NCBI GenBank assembly: GCA_023248415.1
Contig: JAHFEP010000114.1
Span: forward strand, 1-8,917
Reading direction: 5' to 3'
Origin: Nitrospirota bacterium
GTDB lineage: Bacteria; Nitrospirota; CAKKRA01; 9FT-COMBO-42-15
Length of the DNA stretch: 8,917 nucleotides
In this document: piece after piece, positions 6,846-8,917 of the stretch
Numbering within the stretch: position 1 is the first letter of the stretch
Layout of the letters: every line of letters starts with the position of its first letter
The notes under the pieces: model-generated
Databases searched by the model: none
What the model saw: the letters and a program-made list of their open reading frames with translations, nothing else
Told to the model about the DNA's origin: nothing
Made by a program: the position numbers and the translations under genes

Positions 6846-6873
6846 ATTATACTTAAAATAGTCTTTTTGTCAA
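6846..6873 (-). promoter_or_regulatory. near-consensus sigma70 promoter of the minus-strand operon
   Basis: Read leftward: TTGACA (6873-6868), a 16-nt spacer, and TATAAT (6851-6846). Both hexamers match the consensus exactly. The ATG at 6837 starts 8 nt beyond the -10 box, so the transcript should begin at about 6840-6837, at or just before the start codon. No Shine-Dalgarno precedes the ATG, which fits leaderless translation. Confidence 0.7.
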
Positions 6874-6882
6874 TTTTTATTG

Positions 6883-6888
6883 TATAAT
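6883..6888 (+). promoter_or_regulatory. -10 box (TATAAT) of ysxC
   Basis: TATAAT ends 8 nt before the ysxC ATG at 6897, placing transcription start around 6894-6897. No good -35 is found at 16-18 nt upstream (about AGTCTT), and the TTGTCA at 6867-6872 is too close (10 nt). The promoter may therefore be weak or need an activator. Confidence 0.5.
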
Positions 6889-6896
6889 ACAGCATA

Positions 6897-7490
6897 ATGA
6901 AGATTGCCTCTGCTGTTTTCATAAAAAGCTGTACAGAACAAAAACACTTTCCAAAGGAGAATATCCCGGAGATTGCATTTGTTGGAAGGTCAAATGTCGG
7001 GAAATCATCTCTGATAAACAGCCTCGTATTAAGAAAGGACCTTGTAAAGACAAGCGGCACTCCGGGTAAGACACAGGTCATAAATTTTTTTAAGATTAAT
7101 AATGCATTCAACTTCGTTGACCTGCCTGGATACGGCTATGCAAAGGTGCCAAAAGAAATAAGAGAAAAATGGGGGCCGATGATAGAAGGCTATCTGTCAG
7201 ATAGAAAAGATTTGAAAGGTGTTGTCTTTATACTTGATATAAGGCATAGACCAACAGAGGATGACAAGAGGATGAATGAATGGCTTGCTCATTACAAGAT
7301 ACCTGTAATCTATGCTGCAACAAAGGCAGACAAGATTAAAGAAAGAGAGATTGACGGCCAGATAAAGAAGATTAAGGAAACACTCGGTCTTCAAGAAGAG
7401 ACAACTGTTCTAACTTTTTCTGCAAAAACAAAGACGGGGAGAGACAGCCTCTGGAAAAACATTGGTGGACTGTTAAAAACAGTCACATAG
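6897..7490 (+). CDS. ysxC: ribosome-biogenesis GTP-binding protein YsxC/EngB
   Basis: A 197-aa TrmE-Era-EngA-EngB-Septin-type GTPase needed for assembly of the large ribosomal subunit. All nucleotide-binding boxes are visible: G1 GRSNVGKSS (30-38), G2 Thr55 (TSGTPGKTQ), G3 DLPGYG (75-80), G4 TKAD (142-145) and G5 SAK (175-177). Length and N-terminus (MKIASAVFIKS, then PEIAFVGRSN) fit the family, so the ATG at 6897 is well placed even though no ribosome binding site precedes it. A TATAAT sits 8 nt upstream, so the mRNA may be leaderless. It is divergent from the signalling/ABC operon and convergent with the antitoxin remnant at 7519. No clear terminator is seen after the stop. Confidence 0.95.
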   Translation: MKIASAVFIKSCTEQKHFPKENIPEIAFVGRSNVGKSSLINSLVLRKDLVKTSGTPGKTQVINFFKINNAFNFVDLPGYGYAKVPKEIREKWGPMIEGYLSDRKDLKGVVFILDIRHRPTEDDKRMNEWLAHYKIPVIYAATKADKIKEREIDGQIKKIKETLGLQEETTVLTFSAKTKTGRDSLWKNIGGLLKTVT

Positions 7491-7518
7491 GATGTAGTAA
7501 GATATTTTGCTTCCTGTG

Positions 7519-7665
7519 TCATGCAATACTAACCTGTAATCTTTTCACTAAAGTCACAGCAACGCGCTCTAATGTTGACAGTTTGATGTCTTCGGCGTAA
7601 TTTTCAATCCTTGAAATTGCGGTTTTCTTGGTTTTAAGCCTCCGTGCAAGTTCCTCCTGAGCAAC
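7519..7665 (-). pseudogene. C-terminal remnant of an XRE/HigA-type antitoxin
   Basis: Read leftward, 48 sense codons before a TGA at 7521-7519 give VAQEELARRLKTKKTAISRIENYAEDIKLSTLERVA... The QEELARRL helix, TKKTAISRIEN recognition helix and AEDIxLSTLERVA segment are the hallmark of HigA-like Xre antitoxins, and the ending LxKRLxVSIA is that of the family. The first ~45 residues are missing. Upstream in frame there is only a short open stretch (to 7692) with no ATG, GTG or TTG, bounded by TGA. A palindrome and an IS30-like fragment begin where the homology stops. No toxin gene (HigB/RelE-type) is adjacent. The HTH is probably not expressed. Confidence 0.7.
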
Positions 7666-7666
7666 G

Positions 7667-7690
7667 CTTAGGATAGGGTGGTATCCTAAG
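7667..7690. repeat. 9-bp perfect palindrome at the antitoxin/transposase junction
   Basis: CTTAGGATA (7667-7675) and TATCCTAAG (7682-7690) form a perfect 9-bp stem with a 6-nt loop (GGGTGG). It separates the antitoxin remnant from the IS30-like start 4 nt later. It may be part of the insertion-sequence end, or a hairpin created or targeted by the insertion. There is no T-tract, so it is not an intrinsic terminator. Confidence 0.55.
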
Positions 7691-7694
7691 TGTC

Positions 7695-7817
7695 ATGAAA
7701 AATACATACAAACAACTCTCATGCGAAGAGAGAGACAAAATTGCCATTCTTCGCTCACAAGGTAAATCTTACAATGATATCTCAATAGCCATAGGCTATG
7801 CCTTGCGTATCAACTGA
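7695..7817 (+). pseudogene. N-terminal fragment of an IS30-like transposase
   Basis: From the ATG at 7695 the frame reads MKNTYKQLSCEERDKIAILR and then SQGKSYNDISIAIG, an N-terminal HTH of the IS30 type (xxLsxeERxxIxxLxxxGxSxxxIAxxLG). Where the recognition helix (RSPSTISREL in the family) should follow, the frame instead reads YALRIN and stops at 7815-7817. Only about 34 of the usual 300-plus residues remain, with no DDE catalytic domain, so this is a dead remnant. The break lies around 7796-7800, exactly where the opposing ORF6N frame ends. That indicates one deletion or recombination joint between the two genes. Confidence 0.6.
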
Positions 7818-8091
7818 ACCAGCTCGTCAAGTTTTTTCTCTGAAATTTTCTTGCCCCTAAGCATTCTGAACCGGTCACAATTTGCGACCAGTTCATTCTT
7901 CTCAGATGCTGTCAATCTAAACATAAAATCATCAGGAAATCTTTTTATGTTTCTTCTAACTGCTTGATTTAAGACCTTTGTTGCGACTCCATAAAGCCCT
8001 GCCAAGTCCCTGTCCAACATAACCTTTTGCCCACGAATCAGAAAAAAATACGGTTTTCAATGTTTTCCAGTAGAACAATGCTATCTACCAT
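7796..8091 (-). pseudogene. ORF6N-domain (phage/regulatory) gene, frameshifted and truncated
   Basis: The ATG at 8091 has a strong AAGGAG site about 7 nt upstream and starts MVDSIVLLENIENRIFF, then hits TGA (8040-8038). One base away in frame the sequence continues LIRGQKVMLDRDLAGLYGV, then VLNQAVRRNIKRFPDDFMFRL, the conserved ORF6N/KilA-N-type DNA-binding region. The two pieces meet at a run of seven Ts (minus strand; 8042-8048). Adding one T, or removing two, restores one frame, so this is a frameshift (mutation, sequencing error, or slippage). The C-terminal half is also lost: after NCDRFRMLRG the expected PYAFTEQGVAML motif is absent, and the frame closes with a TAG borrowed from the IS30-like fragment. 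ORF6N genes are typical of phages and mobile islands. Confidence 0.75.
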
Positions 8092-8102
8092 GTATTTCTC
8101 CT

Positions 8103-8192
8103 TCAAATCTGATTTATTTTAATAGCGACATTAATTGTCTCAGTGAGGGCTGAAAGGAGCTCTTGCTCTATATTATCAAAAATCCTTGGCAT
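8103..8192 (-). pseudogene. 29-codon fragment or small ORF upstream of the ORF6N gene
   Basis: The frame MPRIFDNIEQELLSALTETI... stops at 8105-8103, just before the ORF6N Shine-Dalgarno. Its opening resembles the MPKIFDNIxxxLLPAL start of large helicase/phospholipase-D-like proteins of defence or mobile regions, so it may be the stub of such a gene; this is recognition by eye. No Shine-Dalgarno is seen, and the ATG lies in the loop of a 9-bp hairpin (8178-8201). It could also be a leader peptide. Confidence 0.3.
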
Positions 8193-8201
8193 AGGATTTT
8201 T
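8178..8201. terminator. AT-rich hairpin with T-run, possible terminator
   Basis: AAAAATCCT (8178-8186) and AGGATTTTT (8193-8201) form a perfect 9-bp stem around TGGCAT, with one more T after it. It is nearly symmetric, so it could end transcription in either direction. The stem has only three strong pairs. On the minus strand the loop contains the ATG of the small ORF at 8192. Confidence 0.35.
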
Positions 8202-8290
8202 TGTTTAGTGAAGCTGAGGCTAAAATAATACAGATTAATGAAAAAATCAAGGTTTAAAAGGGCGGCAGATGCATTCTAATCTTTATCAAT

Positions 8291-8758
8291 TTAATTCCTT
8301 TTCTTAATCCTCGGCACCACCATTGGCGCCTCTTTTTGGTAGTCAAGATAGTCCCTGCCAAATTTTTCGGTAAGCGCCTTTTCTTCCAGCCTCATCCAGA
8401 AAAAAAGGACAATGGTAAGCCAGATTACGCTTGATAGCGCCCTGTGGCTTGGCCAGTAGGAAAAAATTCCCCATGCAAACACAATGTCTGCCGAATAGAT
8501 AGGATGCCTGACGCGTTGATAAACACCCTCTTTAACAATCTTGTCAATGCTGCGAATACTGCGGGGCGCCTTGCGGTGAACAATCATGGCGCCAATAAAA
8601 AAATAGAGCCAATATAAGATGGCAGGTATAATAAGATAGGGGGCAAGCTTGTTTGGCATAAAAAGGACTTCTGATTGGAATATTTGAAAAGAGAGCAATA
8701 TGCCTGCTGCTACAATCGCCCACATTAATATCGGACTGACTAATCTATGTTTATTCAT
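8291..8758 (-). CDS. isoprenylcysteine carboxyl methyltransferase-like integral membrane protein
   Basis: A 155-aa membrane protein with about four hydrophobic segments (roughly 9-25, 39-60, 88-103, 107-124). The C-terminal half has GVYQRVRHPIYSA (78-90) and EEKALTEKFGRDYLDYQK (about 126-143). These are the RHPxY and EExxLxxxFGxxYxxYxxxVPR-type motifs of the ICMT/PEMT superfamily, which bind S-adenosylmethionine at the membrane face. Bacterial members methylate lipids or small hydrophobic compounds; the true substrate is not known. Length is close to that of compact bacterial members. The ATG at 8758 has only a weak upstream GAGTGG. The gene follows tRNA-Gln by 38 nt on the same strand and may be read through from it. 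Confidence 0.85.
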   Translation of the reverse strand: MNKHRLVSPILMWAIVAAGILLSFQIFQSEVLFMPNKLAPYLIIPAILYWLYFFIGAMIVHRKAPRSIRSIDKIVKEGVYQRVRHPIYSADIVFAWGIFSYWPSHRALSSVIWLTIVLFFWMRLEEKALTEKFGRDYLDYQKEAPMVVPRIKKRN

Positions 8759-8796
8759 AATTTATATAGCCACTCTGTAGCTTTAGCGAAAGATGG

Positions 8797-8870
8797 TGGC
8801 TGGGGGGCGAGGATTCGAACCCCGGTAAGCAGATCCAGAGTCTGCCGTCCTACCACTGGACGACCCCCCA
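8797..8870 (-). tRNA. tRNA-Gln (anticodon CTG)
   Basis: 74 nt including an encoded CCA. The acceptor stem pairs TGGGGGG (8870-8864) with CCCCCCA (8807-8801), the U1-A72 start typical of tRNA-Gln. The D-arm (GTCC/GGAC), anticodon stem GCAGA/TCTGC with loop CTCTGGA (anticodon CTG, reading CAG), a 4-nt variable loop and a T-arm with loop TTCGAAT are all complete. It is intact, unlike the initiator-tRNA fragment at 728-774. Confidence 0.95.
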
Positions 8871-8879
8871 AATAAAGAA

Positions 8880-8909
8880 GTTATAAGTGGAAAGTTGTAA
8901 GCCTTGAAA
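8880..8909 (-). promoter_or_regulatory. possible promoter of tRNA-Gln
   Basis: Read leftward: TTTCAA (8909-8904), an 18-nt spacer, TATAAC (8885-8880). Start would fall near 8873, very close to the mature 5' end at 8870, unusually short for a tRNA leader. A weak match. Confidence 0.3.
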
Positions 8910-8917
8910 CTAAAGAT

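Noticed and set aside
6867..6888. TTGTCA plus TATAAT as a complete ysxC promoter
   Set aside because: The spacing is 10 nt, far from the 16-18 nt needed; only the -10 box is kept. The TTGTCA overlaps the -35 of the opposite promoter.
6698..7111. 137-aa minus-strand frame across the ysxC promoter
   Set aside because: It is antisense to ysxC and out of frame with the 97-aa gene; no family resemblance or ribosome binding site.
1..8917. CRISPR array or retron-like structure
   Set aside because: No regularly spaced repeats of 20-40 nt, no Cas or reverse transcriptase motifs; the short 11-bp period repeats are far too small.

Overview
The window reads as ordinary bacterial chromosome carrying the right-hand end of an integrated element at its left side and a patch of decayed mobile and toxin-antitoxin type genes near its right side. 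Base composition is moderately AT-rich by eye. The cytosolic multi-domain kinase/receiver/GGDDF protein, the stand-alone receiver, the lipoprotein and the GTCAT/ATGAC-bounded palindromic repeat suggest a Gram-negative, environmental lineage such as Nitrospirota or a deltaproteobacterial-type group. That placement is inference; the window has no rRNA or strong phylogenetic marker.

Positions 1-774: a small lipoprotein gene on the + strand and the first codons of a leftward gene with a good promoter and ribosome binding site. This stretch ends in a 47-nt copy of the 3' half of an initiator tRNA (728-774) whose 5' half is absent, the classic scar of tyrosine-recombinase integration into a tRNA gene. 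Everything left of it is probably inside a mobile island.

Positions 753-6837 (minus strand): a compact operon in transcription order: a 97-aa conserved hypothetical, a six-TPR protein, OppD-type and OppF-type ABC ATPases, and an 849-aa PAS/HisKA/HATPase/REC/REC/GGDDF protein. The four junctions are a 4-nt overlap, a 4-nt overlap, a 17-nt overlap and a 3-nt gap. A two-hairpin repeat (1201-1274) follows, then a stand-alone receiver whose stop codon lies inside the antisense of the tRNA fragment. The ATPases have no permease or binding-protein genes beside them. The kinase-like protein has lost several residues normally needed for autophosphorylation, so it may integrate signals rather than act as a conventional kinase.

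Positions 6838-6896: a divergent promoter region with a near-consensus sigma70 promoter for the operon and a TATAAT for ysxC. Both -10 boxes lie only 8 nt from the start codons, which predicts (near-)leaderless mRNAs. ysxC (engB), a ribosome-assembly GTPase, follows at 6897-7490.

Positions 7519-8192: a graveyard of broken genes: the C-terminal part of an XRE/HigA-type antitoxin, the N-terminal part of an IS30-like transposase, an ORF6N-domain gene frameshifted at a homopolymer and truncated, and a 29-codon fragment. Positions 8291-8870 (minus): an isoprenylcysteine-methyltransferase-like membrane protein preceded by a tRNA-Gln gene (anticodon CTG).
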